Shown here: in pieces, positions 46,175 to 55,400 of the stretch
How the letters are laid out: each line of letters starts with the position of its first letter
Numbering within the stretch: the first letter of the stretch is position 1
Notes under the pieces: model-generated
The model's input: the letters and a program-made list of their open reading frames with translations, nothing else
Databases searched by the model: none
What the model was told of the DNA's origin: nothing
Translations under genes and position numbers: made by a program
DNA from: Ktedonosporobacter rubrisoli
GTDB taxonomy: Bacteria; Chloroflexota; Ktedonobacteria; Ktedonobacterales; Ktedonobacteraceae
NCBI RefSeq assembly: GCF_004208415.1
Contig: NZ_CP035758.1
Coordinates: 5,084,001-5,148,000, forward strand
Length of the DNA stretch: 64,000 nucleotides
Direction of reading: 5' to 3'

Positions 46175-48994
46175 TTATCGTTTGAAGGCTTGCGCTGCCG
46201 GTCGATATGGCCGGATCATCCACAATGGACGTCGCAGTCCATCGGGTCGTGAAGTCTGGGGACGCGTCATTGCCAGCCATTCCTGATAGACGGCATAGGC
46301 TTTCTGCGTATCAACATACACATCTCCATAGCGGTCTCCCTCATGAGCTGGCTCTACCCTCACCTTCTGGTGCCAGCAATGCATCCCGCTGATCGGATCA
46401 GGATGCACAGGGAAGGTCAGGTTCTGGTGAACGCCGCCCTCGCGCCAGAAGATGCGCGCCGAATCGGGATCATCACTCTCAAAGGGGCGAATTCCCTCGC
46501 GATGTCGCATGCGCCATATCCCTTGCTCATCTCGTCCAAGGCGAACGAGAGCCGAGGCCCAACGATCAGTTCCGCTCCCTGTCTCTAGCCGCCAGCGGCC
46601 AAGATGATGGGAGCAAGCTACAACTCCAGGCCTAATGCCATCAGTAATCCAGGCCCTATTCACATAGTGGCCAATATCCGTAGAGACACGCAGCAGATCC
46701 CCGGTCTCTACGCCAATGCGCCGAGCATCCAGCGGATGAAGCCAGACGGGATTGGCATTGGCTATCTCATAGAGCCATTTGGCGTTGCCCGAGCGCGTGT
46801 GTATCAGGGTGGGCAGGCGAAAGGTTGGGATAAGGAGATATTCGCCCTTGCTCTGATCGATACGTGAGCGATGCACATGGCTGCGCGTGTAGCCGGGCAC
46901 GGCTTCGTCGGGCCAGCCCCATTCTTTCATGGTTGGCGAATAGAACTCTAACTTACGCGAAGGCGTAGGAAAGCCCTCACAGGGTTTACCATCAACCATC
47001 ACGCCAATCGCCGTCCCATCGCTGCGTACTATCTTGCCGCTCCGCTCATCAATGTGCGTCTTGGCAAGATCTGTCGGCTTGAGCTCCCGCTCGTTCAAAC
47101 TAAAGACCGGCGCTTTCTCTTCGGGAATGGCAAAGGCACCATACTTTTGCATGTACGCTAATGGAGTAAGCCCTTCCTCGGCCGCAGCTTCGGGCAAACC
47201 GGGCACGCTGTGCTCAAAGATCCAGCGATAGTATTCTTCAATCGTTAGCTTCTCGCCGGCCTGATAGGGCGATTCGAAGTACTTGCGAATACCCAGGCTG
47301 CCATCAGGATCGATGCGCCAGGAGAGCTCTATCCAGAACTCATCCTCTTCCCAGACCTCCCCAGGATTGGCCTGATAGGTATATTGCACGGCCTTGCCAT
47401 GCCTCTCCTGATAGACGCGCAAGACGGGCTGGCGAAAACCAATCCAGCGCCCGGCATGCGTCTCCTGACTCATGAGATCATGGCGCTCGCTGGCATGCCC
47501 CATAGGTAGGACATAATCGGCATACCAGGCTGTCTCGCTCCATACGGGAGTCAGTGCCGCATGCAACTCAACTTGCTGCTCGTTGGTAAGCATCTCGATC
47601 CAGGACGTCCCATCCGGATTGGTCCAAACGGGATTATAGACGCGCGTAAAATAGGCTGCTACTTTGCCCCTTCCCTCGCGCAAGAAGTAGGGCAAGAGAA
47701 TGCTCATTTCATAATTGGCCAATGGATATTCAGGCGGAAAGAGCAGCTCGTTCCAGACCTGGGAAGGTGGGGGCTTAAGGAATGGAGCGGGCACAAATTT
47801 GTTCCAGCTATTAGGAGCTGTGCCGCCGGGCGTTCCAATACTGCCAGTAAGGACCGAGAGGAACCAGAGCGCGCGCGCAACCTGCCAGCCACCCAGATTG
47901 CCAGAGCTGGCCGCACGCCAGGTATGGGCAGCAAATGCAGTTCCCGCCCGCCCGATCTGCCGCGCAATATCCACAATAACCGCTGGCTCCAGCCCGCTTT
48001 CCTGAGCCGCAAATTCGGGAGTATACGCGGCATAGAGCTCTAGCAGCAACTCGATAAAACGCTCAAAAGTCTGGGCATCCTGGGGATGTTCAGCCGCCAT
48101 ATATTCTTGCCAGTTCACCCAGTTGCGCATATATTCGCGATTATAGAGCCCCTCTTGCAGAATAATCCTGGCCATTGCTAACAGAACCGCTGCCTCGGAG
48201 CCCGGCCAGGTAGGCAACCAGTAATCAGCCATGCTGGCAGTATTGGACAGGCGCGGGTCCATGACAGCCAGCTTTGCCCCTTTCATTTTGCCCTCAATAA
48301 TCCTTTGGGCCTGGGGATTAAAATAATGGCCTGTTTCCAGATGTGAGCTGATGAGCAGGATAAAGCGCGCATTCGCATGGTCGGGCGAGGGGCGATCAAT
48401 GCCGCACCAGATCTGATAGCCAAAGCGTGCCGAAGACGAGCAGACGTTTGTATGGCTATTATGCGCGTCTACGCCCCAGGCGCCAAGCACGCGCTCCATA
48501 TAGCCATCATGGCCAGGACGCCCGACGTGGTAGATCACCTCATCCCGACGATCTTCGAGAATGGCGGTGCGAATCTTCGCTGCGAAAGTATTGAGCACTT
48601 CATCCCAGGTTGTGCGCTCCCACTTGCCCTCGCCCCTCTTCCCGGCACGCTTAAGCGGATAGAGGATGCGCTCAGAATCATTGACTTGATTGATCGTCGC
48701 CGGCCCTTTAGCGCAGTTGCGCCCACGACTCCCCGGATGATAGGGATTGCCCTCAAACTTCTTGACGCGCTGCGTCTCTTTATCGATATACGCCAGCAAG
48801 CCGCAGGCAGCCTCACAGTTAAAACAAATCGTGGGAATTATCTCATAGTGCCGTTCTACCTTGCGCGGCCAGGCCTTTGCATCATACTCAACCCAATCAT
48901 GCCAGCGCTCAGGTGGTGGGCATGAGGCAAGATCACGTACAGTCATCTGATCCCCACTCGGTGCGACATGTTGTTGCAAGGGTATTTCAGTCAT
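46175..48994 (-). CDS. Molybdopterin oxidoreductase catalytic subunit (PsrA/PhsA/SoeA group)
   Basis: 939 residues, DMSO reductase superfamily. N-terminal 4Fe-4S site C57-x2-C60-x3-C64 ... C94 (CFNCEAACG and NCAKGP). Likely metal ligand Cys185 in HTNVCSSSARFG. C-terminal molydop-binding beta barrel with WLHPLDARRIGVETGDLLRV. There is no twin-arginine signal, so the enzyme should face the cytoplasm, as in SoeABC sulfite dehydrogenase, unlike periplasmic Psr/Phs. It follows the FeS-NrfD fusion gene by 28 bases in one operon, with GGGAG before ATG. Candidate substrates: sulfite, polysulfide or thiosulfate; the nearby TauE exporter favours sulfite, by inference only. Confidence 0.88.
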   Translation of the reverse strand: MTEIPLQQHVAPSGDQMTVRDLASCPPPERWHDWVEYDAKAWPRKVERHYEIIPTICFNCEAACGLLAYIDKETQRVKKFEGNPYHPGSRGRNCAKGPATINQVNDSERILYPLKRAGKRGEGKWERTTWDEVLNTFAAKIRTAILEDRRDEVIYHVGRPGHDGYMERVLGAWGVDAHNSHTNVCSSSARFGYQIWCGIDRPSPDHANARFILLISSHLETGHYFNPQAQRIIEGKMKGAKLAVMDPRLSNTASMADYWLPTWPGSEAAVLLAMARIILQEGLYNREYMRNWVNWQEYMAAEHPQDAQTFERFIELLLELYAAYTPEFAAQESGLEPAVIVDIARQIGRAGTAFAAHTWRAASSGNLGGWQVARALWFLSVLTGSIGTPGGTAPNSWNKFVPAPFLKPPPSQVWNELLFPPEYPLANYEMSILLPYFLREGRGKVAAYFTRVYNPVWTNPDGTSWIEMLTNEQQVELHAALTPVWSETAWYADYVLPMGHASERHDLMSQETHAGRWIGFRQPVLRVYQERHGKAVQYTYQANPGEVWEEDEFWIELSWRIDPDGSLGIRKYFESPYQAGEKLTIEEYYRWIFEHSVPGLPEAAAEEGLTPLAYMQKYGAFAIPEEKAPVFSLNERELKPTDLAKTHIDERSGKIVRSDGTAIGVMVDGKPCEGFPTPSRKLEFYSPTMKEWGWPDEAVPGYTRSHVHRSRIDQSKGEYLLIPTFRLPTLIHTRSGNAKWLYEIANANPVWLHPLDARRIGVETGDLLRVSTDIGHYVNRAWITDGIRPGVVACSHHLGRWRLETGSGTDRWASALVRLGRDEQGIWRMRHREGIRPFESDDPDSARIFWREGGVHQNLTFPVHPDPISGMHCWHQKVRVEPAHEGDRYGDVYVDTQKAYAVYQEWLAMTRPQTSRPDGLRRPLWMIRPYRPAAQAFKR

Positions 48995-49022
48995 ATCTCC
49001 CTCTCCCAGAACACTACAGGCC

Positions 49023-50636
49023 CTAACTCAGCGGAACAATCTGGCCGGCCGTGACAAAACAATGCTCATACGAGAATAAGCCCACCAGCGCGAGTATCGC
49101 CGCAATGGCCAACAATCCCGGTTGCGCTGACGGTATAGCTAAGGCGATGCCCAGCATCACCACAGGAATGAGTGATCCTATGGCAAAGAAAGGACCCCAG
49201 AAGGTTTCGCGCAACGCTCCCTGCCGCATATAGCGCGCCGCGATAGCCACGTGCTTATTGCTATGCGCACCAAAGACTTCAATCAGGACCAGGCCAGTAT
49301 GAACCACAATCGCCCCCAGCAATACCGCCGTAAACAGGGTTGGCAACGCTCCCTGCACGCCCAACATCCAGGCCAGCAGTCCCAGAGCTGCGGCCCCCGC
49401 CAGAACTGCCTGCACTATAAGTATGGGTAGGAATAGGGGGCTCTGCCAGAAATCGCGTCCCTCCGCTTGCCCAAAGAGAAAGGCCGTATAACCGGCAGCA
49501 GCAATCCCAAACAGGGCTGCAGGAATAAGCAGCCAACGTATAAGCTCAGGGAAGCCAAAAACTGCGGCTGCGAACCACACAGCCTCAATCAAGCCAAAGA
49601 TAGCCAGAATATAGCCGCCCCAGACAAGCCAGGAAGTAGGATTGGGCTTCGTTACAAGGTAGAGAGCACGATCGGGGCGCTTCAGATCGGCCACCAGCAG
49701 AACTAAGGTGATAGCAATAAACGCTCCGCCAAGCACTGGAGCCCCTATGCCTAACAAGGTGCTAAGAGAGCCTCCCAGGCCATAGAGAGCCAGAGCCAGC
49801 GCTGCCACTAGCATTGCGCCTGTCCCTATTGACTTCGTGGCCAGGTATGTAGAAACTTTCCAGCCCCAAGGAGCCCTGTTCTTAGGTGTATCATAGACGA
49901 CATGCGCTTCGGCCGACTGACGCTCTACAGGCGTCGAAGCCTGATATACTTTGAGCGGATTAAGCGTCCTGGGGCTGCGTAACGTCCGCGAACCATCCAG
50001 CTCATGCTCATCCTCATACTGCGGCTTGAGCATGGTACTCCACATACTCATATGGGGTAGCTCTTCATAGGCCGCTTCAGGATTAATTGCCGCTTCATCA
50101 GCTCCCAAATAATAGACATTAGGTCCGGTTCCCTGTTCCGGCTTGCGTACACGCACGGGCTCGCGCGCAATGATGCGTGCTATTTCGGTACTCGGGTTGT
50201 GCATATCACCGGCAATGATAGCGCGCTCGGGACACACAACCACGCAGGCGGGCTCCAGACCAAGTTCGGTACGATGCGCACAATAATTACACTTTGCCGC
50301 CGTATGGCTGTATGGATCGATGTAGAGGGCGTCGTAGGGACAGGCTTGCATACAGGATTTACAGCCAATGCACCGACTTGAATCGAAATCTACAATCCCG
50401 TCATCCCGCTTATACAGAGCTTTTGTGGGGCAAATCGCTACACAGGGCGCATCATCACAATGATTACAGCGATTTACAAGAAAATAACGGCGCGAATTGG
50501 GGAACTCTCCCCTCTCAATGTACTTCACCCAGGTGCGATAGACACCGATGGGCACATCATGCTCGGACTTACAGGCCACAGTACATGCGTGACAGCCGAT
50601 GCATTTACGCTGGTCAATAACAAAGGCATACTTCAC
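49023..50636 (-). CDS. Fused four-cluster iron-sulfur / NrfD membrane subunit
   Basis: 537 residues combining what are usually two proteins. Residues 1-190 are a PsrB/DmsB-type ferredoxin with four Cys clusters (CIGCHACTVAC, CNHCDDAPCVAIC, CIGCKSCMQAC, CNYC...ACVVVC). After a linker (about 190-265) comes a PsrC/NrfD-type quinone-binding membrane domain with about eight helices. Electron path: quinol pool, membrane domain, four clusters, molybdenum subunit (or reverse). GTG start with AAGGGG. First gene of the operon; the catalytic subunit follows. Fusion keeps the pair in 1:1 ratio. No signal sequence, consistent with a cytoplasmic FeS side. Confidence 0.9.
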   Translation of the reverse strand: MKYAFVIDQRKCIGCHACTVACKSEHDVPIGVYRTWVKYIERGEFPNSRRYFLVNRCNHCDDAPCVAICPTKALYKRDDGIVDFDSSRCIGCKSCMQACPYDALYIDPYSHTAAKCNYCAHRTELGLEPACVVVCPERAIIAGDMHNPSTEIARIIAREPVRVRKPEQGTGPNVYYLGADEAAINPEAAYEELPHMSMWSTMLKPQYEDEHELDGSRTLRSPRTLNPLKVYQASTPVERQSAEAHVVYDTPKNRAPWGWKVSTYLATKSIGTGAMLVAALALALYGLGGSLSTLLGIGAPVLGGAFIAITLVLLVADLKRPDRALYLVTKPNPTSWLVWGGYILAIFGLIEAVWFAAAVFGFPELIRWLLIPAALFGIAAAGYTAFLFGQAEGRDFWQSPLFLPILIVQAVLAGAAALGLLAWMLGVQGALPTLFTAVLLGAIVVHTGLVLIEVFGAHSNKHVAIAARYMRQGALRETFWGPFFAIGSLIPVVMLGIALAIPSAQPGLLAIAAILALVGLFSYEHCFVTAGQIVPLS

Positions 50637-50900
50637 GAGTGATCCCCTTCTCGTTTCCTGGGTCGGAGAACATAGAACTCACTTGTAAGTCTAAAAGAGA
50701 AAGAGCAGCTTGTCTAGTTTATCTTTTTAACAGAAGGCATAAATATTCCTTTATAGTGCTTGCTTGCGAGCATGCCGACATCCACAGGCGCTCGCACTTT
50801 AAGCCGCACAGGCGCTTGTTAGTTTTTGTTTTATTTAAGCTTTTCAGAAGGAAACGAGCAGCACAATGCGCAACAAAACTTCAAAATACGCTTAGCGAGA

Positions 50901-51269
50901 TCAGGCATAGAGTTGCTTCTCTACTTCATCCAGCAAATCTTGCATCTCAAATGGCTTGGCAAGAAAAGCATCTACGCCATAGGCCCGCGCGGTTCCTGCC
51001 GCGTGAGGATGAGCCGAGAGCATAATAATGGGGATATCTTGAGTGAGTGGCAGGCTTTTAAGATGTTGCGCAATTTCACGCCCATCTTTGCCAGAAAGCA
51101 GCATGTCAAGCAAAATAAGATTAGGATGCTCTTTCTCGCTTAGCTCTTCGACGTGATTGCCCTTATCCACAAGTACAGCAAAGCCCTCATCCTCAAGCAT
51201 TACGCGAAGCACCTCCAAAATATCAGGCTCATCATCAACAATCAAAATTTTCTTCCTGCCACTGGTCAT
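50901..51269 (-). CDS. Single-domain response regulator (CheY-like)
   Basis: 122 residues. IVDDEPD acidic pair, phospho-Asp in LILLDMLLSG, MLSAHPH switch and KPFEM lysine. No output domain. It follows the multi-PAS kinase by 148 bases in the same direction, so it is most likely that kinase's phosphorylation target. Confidence 0.92.
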   Translation of the reverse strand: MTSGRKKILIVDDEPDILEVLRVMLEDEGFAVLVDKGNHVEELSEKEHPNLILLDMLLSGKDGREIAQHLKSLPLTQDIPIIMLSAHPHAAGTARAYGVDAFLAKPFEMQDLLDEVEKQLYA

Positions 51270-51417
51270 GCGCTACAAACTCCTCTTTTCTAAACTGCCT
51301 GTTCATCTTTATACGCCTTTACTAGTATAGGTAAATGTGTTCATTTAGTCTGCCGCGCTCTCAGCTAACTGAGAGCGATACAATAATTGTACTCCCTCAC
51401 GCTTACGCGGTAACTAA

Positions 51418-53748
51418 TTATGGAACTTCCGCAGCATCCTTAACTGGTAATTCCACATAAAATACTGAACCCTGACCTTTTACACTCTCCACCCAGATTC
51501 GCCCGTGGTGATACTTTAAGATCTCATGCGAGATATATAAACCAATCCCCAGCCCGGGGAAGGTTGTCTCCAGAGGTTCGCTGACCTGATAAAATCGCTC
51601 AAAGATTTTCTGCTGATGCAACTTCTCAATGCCAATCCCAAAGTCTTGAATACCGATTATCGCCTTATCCTTATCTCGTGCGACGTGGATAATAACCTTG
51701 TTCGACTCAGGTGAATATTTGACGGCATTATTTACCAGATTAATCAAGACCTGGCCAATGCGATCTCTATCGCCAAACATCCAGCCTCTACTAGCGCCCT
51801 CTATTTCCAGTTGATGCATGGCAAATGTTTGCTGGAGAGTCTCAACCGTCTCATGGATAAGTTCATCCAAATCAAAGTATTTCATGCGGAACTCTAGCTT
51901 GCCAGTCTGCATGCGGGAAACATCGAGCAGATCCCCTATAAGTTGTGTAAGCTTATTTAGCTGCATATCCATACGAGCAAGAAAATTCTCAGCCTGCTCA
52001 TCGCCTTGCTTCTTAAAGCGATGGCCAAGGATCTGCGTAAAACCTTTGATGCTCGTAATTGGTGTTTTCAACTCATGGCTGGCCATACGAATAAAGTCAT
52101 CCTTATGCTTTTCCATCTCGGTTCGCTCGGTCACATCGTGCAGCGTAGAGATCAGCAAAGGTTGACCCCTTTCATCGGTAATCGAGCTGATAGTTCCTTC
52201 AAAAATCAGATAATGGCCCCACTGATGCTTGATTTTCACAGTAATCTTTCGCGCATCATCGTTAATCACATCCTGCATATCAGCCCGCAGCATAGCTTGA
52301 TCTAGAGGATGTACCAGTTCCATAATATCGCTACCGACTAGCTCGTCAGGAACATAACCGAGCAGATTGCGATAAGATGGAGAGGCATAATATATTTTCC
52401 CTTGGCGGCCATAGAGAGTAATAATATCCTGGACATTATCAGCCACGAGGCGATATAACTGCTCGCTCTTCCTCAATTGCTCCTCAGCCCGCTTGCGTTC
52501 GGTCACATCTACCACCATCCCCATCGCACTGGAAGCCTCATCATGTTCACCTTTAAAGATCTTTAAGCGCACTACAAGATAATGAACGCTTTGATCAGGC
52601 CAGGTCACTCGGTGCTCCTGGCTAGAGGCAATTCCTGTCTCAGCAGCCTTTTTGACAACCTCATGCAAGGCCTTAACATCGTCTGGATGAACTTTATTAA
52701 ACCAGAGCTCGGGACCACCTTCACCCTCAAGCGCTGGCATGCCATAAAGTTCTGCGAACTCAGCAGTCCATTTGAGTCGCCGCTCTGGCATAAACCACTG
52801 AAAAGCCCCAATGGAGGCTACTTTTTGGGCAAGTTTCAACCATTCGCGCTCATAGCGTAGCTGACAGGCCAATCTCTCGGCGCTACGTCGCATACGCACC
52901 TGATCGGTGATCTCAACGGCAAAGATGATAAGACTTTCTACCTTTCCCTCGGCATCGCGCGCTGGATGATAGAGGATGTTAAAAATACGGTCCTCATGTT
53001 GGCCTGTGCGCAGAGGATCAAAGCTGGTTGGGATCTCCCTACCAATAAAAGGCTGGCCAGTTGCATACACTTCATCCATGATGGCACAAAAGCCCTGCTC
53101 CTCTAATTCGGGTATGGCTTCCCGCACGGGCTTGCCAATCGCGGAGAGATCGCGTCCTGTGACTTCCAGACAATAAGGGTTGGCAAGTTCAACAATATGC
53201 TCGGGACCGCGTAAAACAGAGATTATCGCTGGGGCCTGCATAAACAGCTCATACATGTAGCGGCGCCTGGTTTCCACCTCCAGGCGTATACGCTCCTCAC
53301 GCTCCATGAGCGTAGCCAACATGGCATCTTTACTTCTATGCTCACTAATATCACGACTATTTACGATGACTGCTTCGATATGCGGGTCCTCTAGCATATT
53401 CGTTATGACAATCTCTAGCCAGCGATATGTTCCATTTTTGTGCAGCATTCGGCATTGCACTTGCTTGCTTTCACCCGGCCGCTGGAGCACCTCATCAAAC
53501 CAGATCTGGGCATCCTTATAATCGGCGGGATGTACAAGTTCAAGCGGCCTTATTGAGAGGAATTCCGCAGGCGTATAACCAAGGATAGAATAGGTTGCGG
53601 GGCTAGAATAAATTACTTTACCATCTCTAGTTACCAGCGAAATCGCATCCGAACTATGCTCTACTAAAGCTTCAAGCCACTTTCTATTCTGCCACTGATT
53701 TTCGTCAAGATCGTTATGCTTCTTCATACCACTAGAGTCGGTCAACAT
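51418..53748 (-). CDS. Multi-PAS sensor histidine kinase
   Basis: 776 residues, no membrane helix. Four PAS units: about 30-140 (SDAISLVTRDGKVIYSS), 165-285 (PAIISVLRGPEHIVELANP), 300-420 (GAFQWFMPERRLKW) and 425-545 (QDIITLYGRQGKIYYASPS). HisKA with His in MASHELKTPITSIKG, HATPase_c with INLVNNAVKYSP, DFGIGI and FPGLGIGLYISHEI. Cytoplasmic sensing, perhaps of redox state, flavin or small molecules. Paired with the CheY-like gene downstream. The start is not backed by a strong ribosome binding site; a second ATG eight codons in is possible. Confidence 0.9.
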   Translation of the reverse strand: MLTDSSGMKKHNDLDENQWQNRKWLEALVEHSSDAISLVTRDGKVIYSSPATYSILGYTPAEFLSIRPLELVHPADYKDAQIWFDEVLQRPGESKQVQCRMLHKNGTYRWLEIVITNMLEDPHIEAVIVNSRDISEHRSKDAMLATLMEREERIRLEVETRRRYMYELFMQAPAIISVLRGPEHIVELANPYCLEVTGRDLSAIGKPVREAIPELEEQGFCAIMDEVYATGQPFIGREIPTSFDPLRTGQHEDRIFNILYHPARDAEGKVESLIIFAVEITDQVRMRRSAERLACQLRYEREWLKLAQKVASIGAFQWFMPERRLKWTAEFAELYGMPALEGEGGPELWFNKVHPDDVKALHEVVKKAAETGIASSQEHRVTWPDQSVHYLVVRLKIFKGEHDEASSAMGMVVDVTERKRAEEQLRKSEQLYRLVADNVQDIITLYGRQGKIYYASPSYRNLLGYVPDELVGSDIMELVHPLDQAMLRADMQDVINDDARKITVKIKHQWGHYLIFEGTISSITDERGQPLLISTLHDVTERTEMEKHKDDFIRMASHELKTPITSIKGFTQILGHRFKKQGDEQAENFLARMDMQLNKLTQLIGDLLDVSRMQTGKLEFRMKYFDLDELIHETVETLQQTFAMHQLEIEGASRGWMFGDRDRIGQVLINLVNNAVKYSPESNKVIIHVARDKDKAIIGIQDFGIGIEKLHQQKIFERFYQVSEPLETTFPGLGIGLYISHEILKYHHGRIWVESVKGQGSVFYVELPVKDAAEVP

Positions 53749-53917
53749 AAGCTTTACTTTCTCAGGAGGGGAGAAGGTCCATTCCTTGCACTTGTGGATC
53801 TCTTAAATATATTTCACTATATCATATTTTAAATTATCCAAACAACCACAACAGTTATACAGTTACTTTATCAATTGATGCGTTTAACTTGTCAACATTG
53901 ATGTATATAATCCACAA

Positions 53918-54805
53918 TCACAGTACTATCTGTTTACGCATATAATCCATAAAGTCGCGTCCCAAAGGGCCAAAATATTTGCCTTGCCGATAAAACATTA
54001 TAAAAGGTCGTTTGAGTTCAAGATCAATGATCGGAATTGCGCGCAAGACGCCAGCCGCGACTTCGTGGATCACCGCTTTGCTCGATACAATACCTGCTCC
54101 TAGATTCGATTCGACTGCCTTTTTCACAGGTTCGGTTCCCTGGAAGTGCATAGCTATTTTGAGTGTGTACCCATGTTTACGCATCACTTGCTCTATAAAC
54201 TGGCGCGTACGGGAAGTTGCCTCTGGGACGACAAAGGGCAGCATAGCAACCTGCTCAAGCGGAAGGGCTGCCTGCGCGGCAAGAGGATGGCGCGGGGAAA
54301 GGATAAGCGTCAAGGTATCCATCCCGATTTTCTCGACGATCAATTCGGGCTGCTGGATATCCCCACAGGCAAAGCCAAGATCGATGATACCCTGGCGCAC
54401 GCGCTCAACCAGGCGATCGGTTGGGTCAATTTGCAGGAGCAATTCGCTATCGGGATGGCGCTCTTTATAGGTGGCGAGCAGGGGCGGGACCACATACATA
54501 CCGCCGGTAGTGTTCGCGGCAACCACCAGGCGACCACGGGCGGCGCCACGAATTTCGGCAAGAACCCGTTCCGCCTCGGCCTCAGCATTAAGCATGGGAA
54601 TAGCACATTGATAGAGGGCCTGGCCAGCCTCAGTAACGGTTAATTGCTGGTTTACACGTTCCAGCAATTTGACCTGGAGACTACGTTCAAGCGCACGGAC
54701 CTGTAAACTGACCGCCGGTTGCGTCATAAAAAGCGCTTCTGCGGCCCTGGTGTAGGTTCCATGCTCTACTACACAACAAAATATGCGCAACTGATGTAGA
54801 TTCAT
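53918..54805 (-). CDS. LysR-type transcriptional regulator
   Basis: 295 residues. N-terminal winged HTH (about 1-60: LHQLRIFCCVVEHGTYTRAAEALFMTQPAVSLQV) and periplasmic-binding-like effector domain (about 90-290). Resembles the CysL/CbbR/YwfK set that control sulfur or carbon assimilation. It lies 3 kb from the molybdoenzyme operon, but no target promoter is adjacent. A perfect palindrome at 54938-54957, 130 bases upstream, could be its own operator. Confidence 0.9.
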   Translation of the reverse strand: MNLHQLRIFCCVVEHGTYTRAAEALFMTQPAVSLQVRALERSLQVKLLERVNQQLTVTEAGQALYQCAIPMLNAEAEAERVLAEIRGAARGRLVVAANTTGGMYVVPPLLATYKERHPDSELLLQIDPTDRLVERVRQGIIDLGFACGDIQQPELIVEKIGMDTLTLILSPRHPLAAQAALPLEQVAMLPFVVPEATSRTRQFIEQVMRKHGYTLKIAMHFQGTEPVKKAVESNLGAGIVSSKAVIHEVAAGVLRAIPIIDLELKRPFIMFYRQGKYFGPLGRDFMDYMRKQIVL

Positions 54806-54937
54806 GTCGTATTCTACGATCTCAATATTACAGACTGAGCAGTAGTTTCTTCTGGAGCTTCCCTAACTACTTACGAGACAACGGTGAGTATAGCAGAAGC
54901 TATACTGAGATACAATCTCTGCAAAAGTTTCTCATCT

Positions 54938-54957
54938 CCTCTATAGCGATATAGAGG
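54938..54957. promoter_or_regulatory. Palindrome upstream of LysR gene
   Basis: CCTCTATA-GCGA-TATAGAGG, perfect 8-base arms. Inner ATA-N..-TAT symmetry fits a LysR-type T-N11-A box (CTATAGCGATATAG). Binding is a guess. Confidence 0.45.
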
Positions 54958-55120
54958 CATCCTGACAATGGTGTTTCTTCACAAACTGCTTCAGGCAAAT
55001 CTTAAAGCGAGCGAGGGCTAGCTTTACATCCTCCCCACGCTCAATGCCCCACAATCTAAGCAATGCAAGAAAGCAAGATCGCCAGCGCTCATCTATCCGA
55101 GGCCAGGCAAAGCCAATATC
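54941..55120 (-). pseudogene. Possible gene remnant
   Basis: A 59-codon open frame with protein-like composition, including WPRIDERWRSCFLALLRLWG and ARFKICLKQFVKKHHC, but no start codon near its N-terminus (preceded by a stop). Its stop lies inside the palindrome. It may be the C-terminal piece of a decayed gene. I do not recognise a family. Confidence 0.3.
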
Positions 55121-55400
55121 TTAGCCCATTTCTCCTTAATACTATGTAATTATTTCTACGGTGCAATCTTTTACGTGCTAAAAGCGTTACTCTAGTAGAG
55201 GCTATAAACAAGACAGTTTAGCTCCTCTATGGTTGGGAACGTAGATTTCATTTTGGCATCAGCAAAATGAGGCCGAGATGGGGCTTGCACTTCTACTTAA
55301 TGATAATATAATAGTATTGCTATAAAATTAGGTCGTATAAAATCGAGTGCTGCATAAAGATCTTTTTAATCGTCAGTATTCGTCAGCAGGAAGCAATAAG
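55121..55400. other. AT-rich upstream region of the esterase
   Basis: No gene. Strongly AT-rich around 55300-55345 (TAATGATAATATAATAG), where the esterase promoter is expected. Confidence 0.4.
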
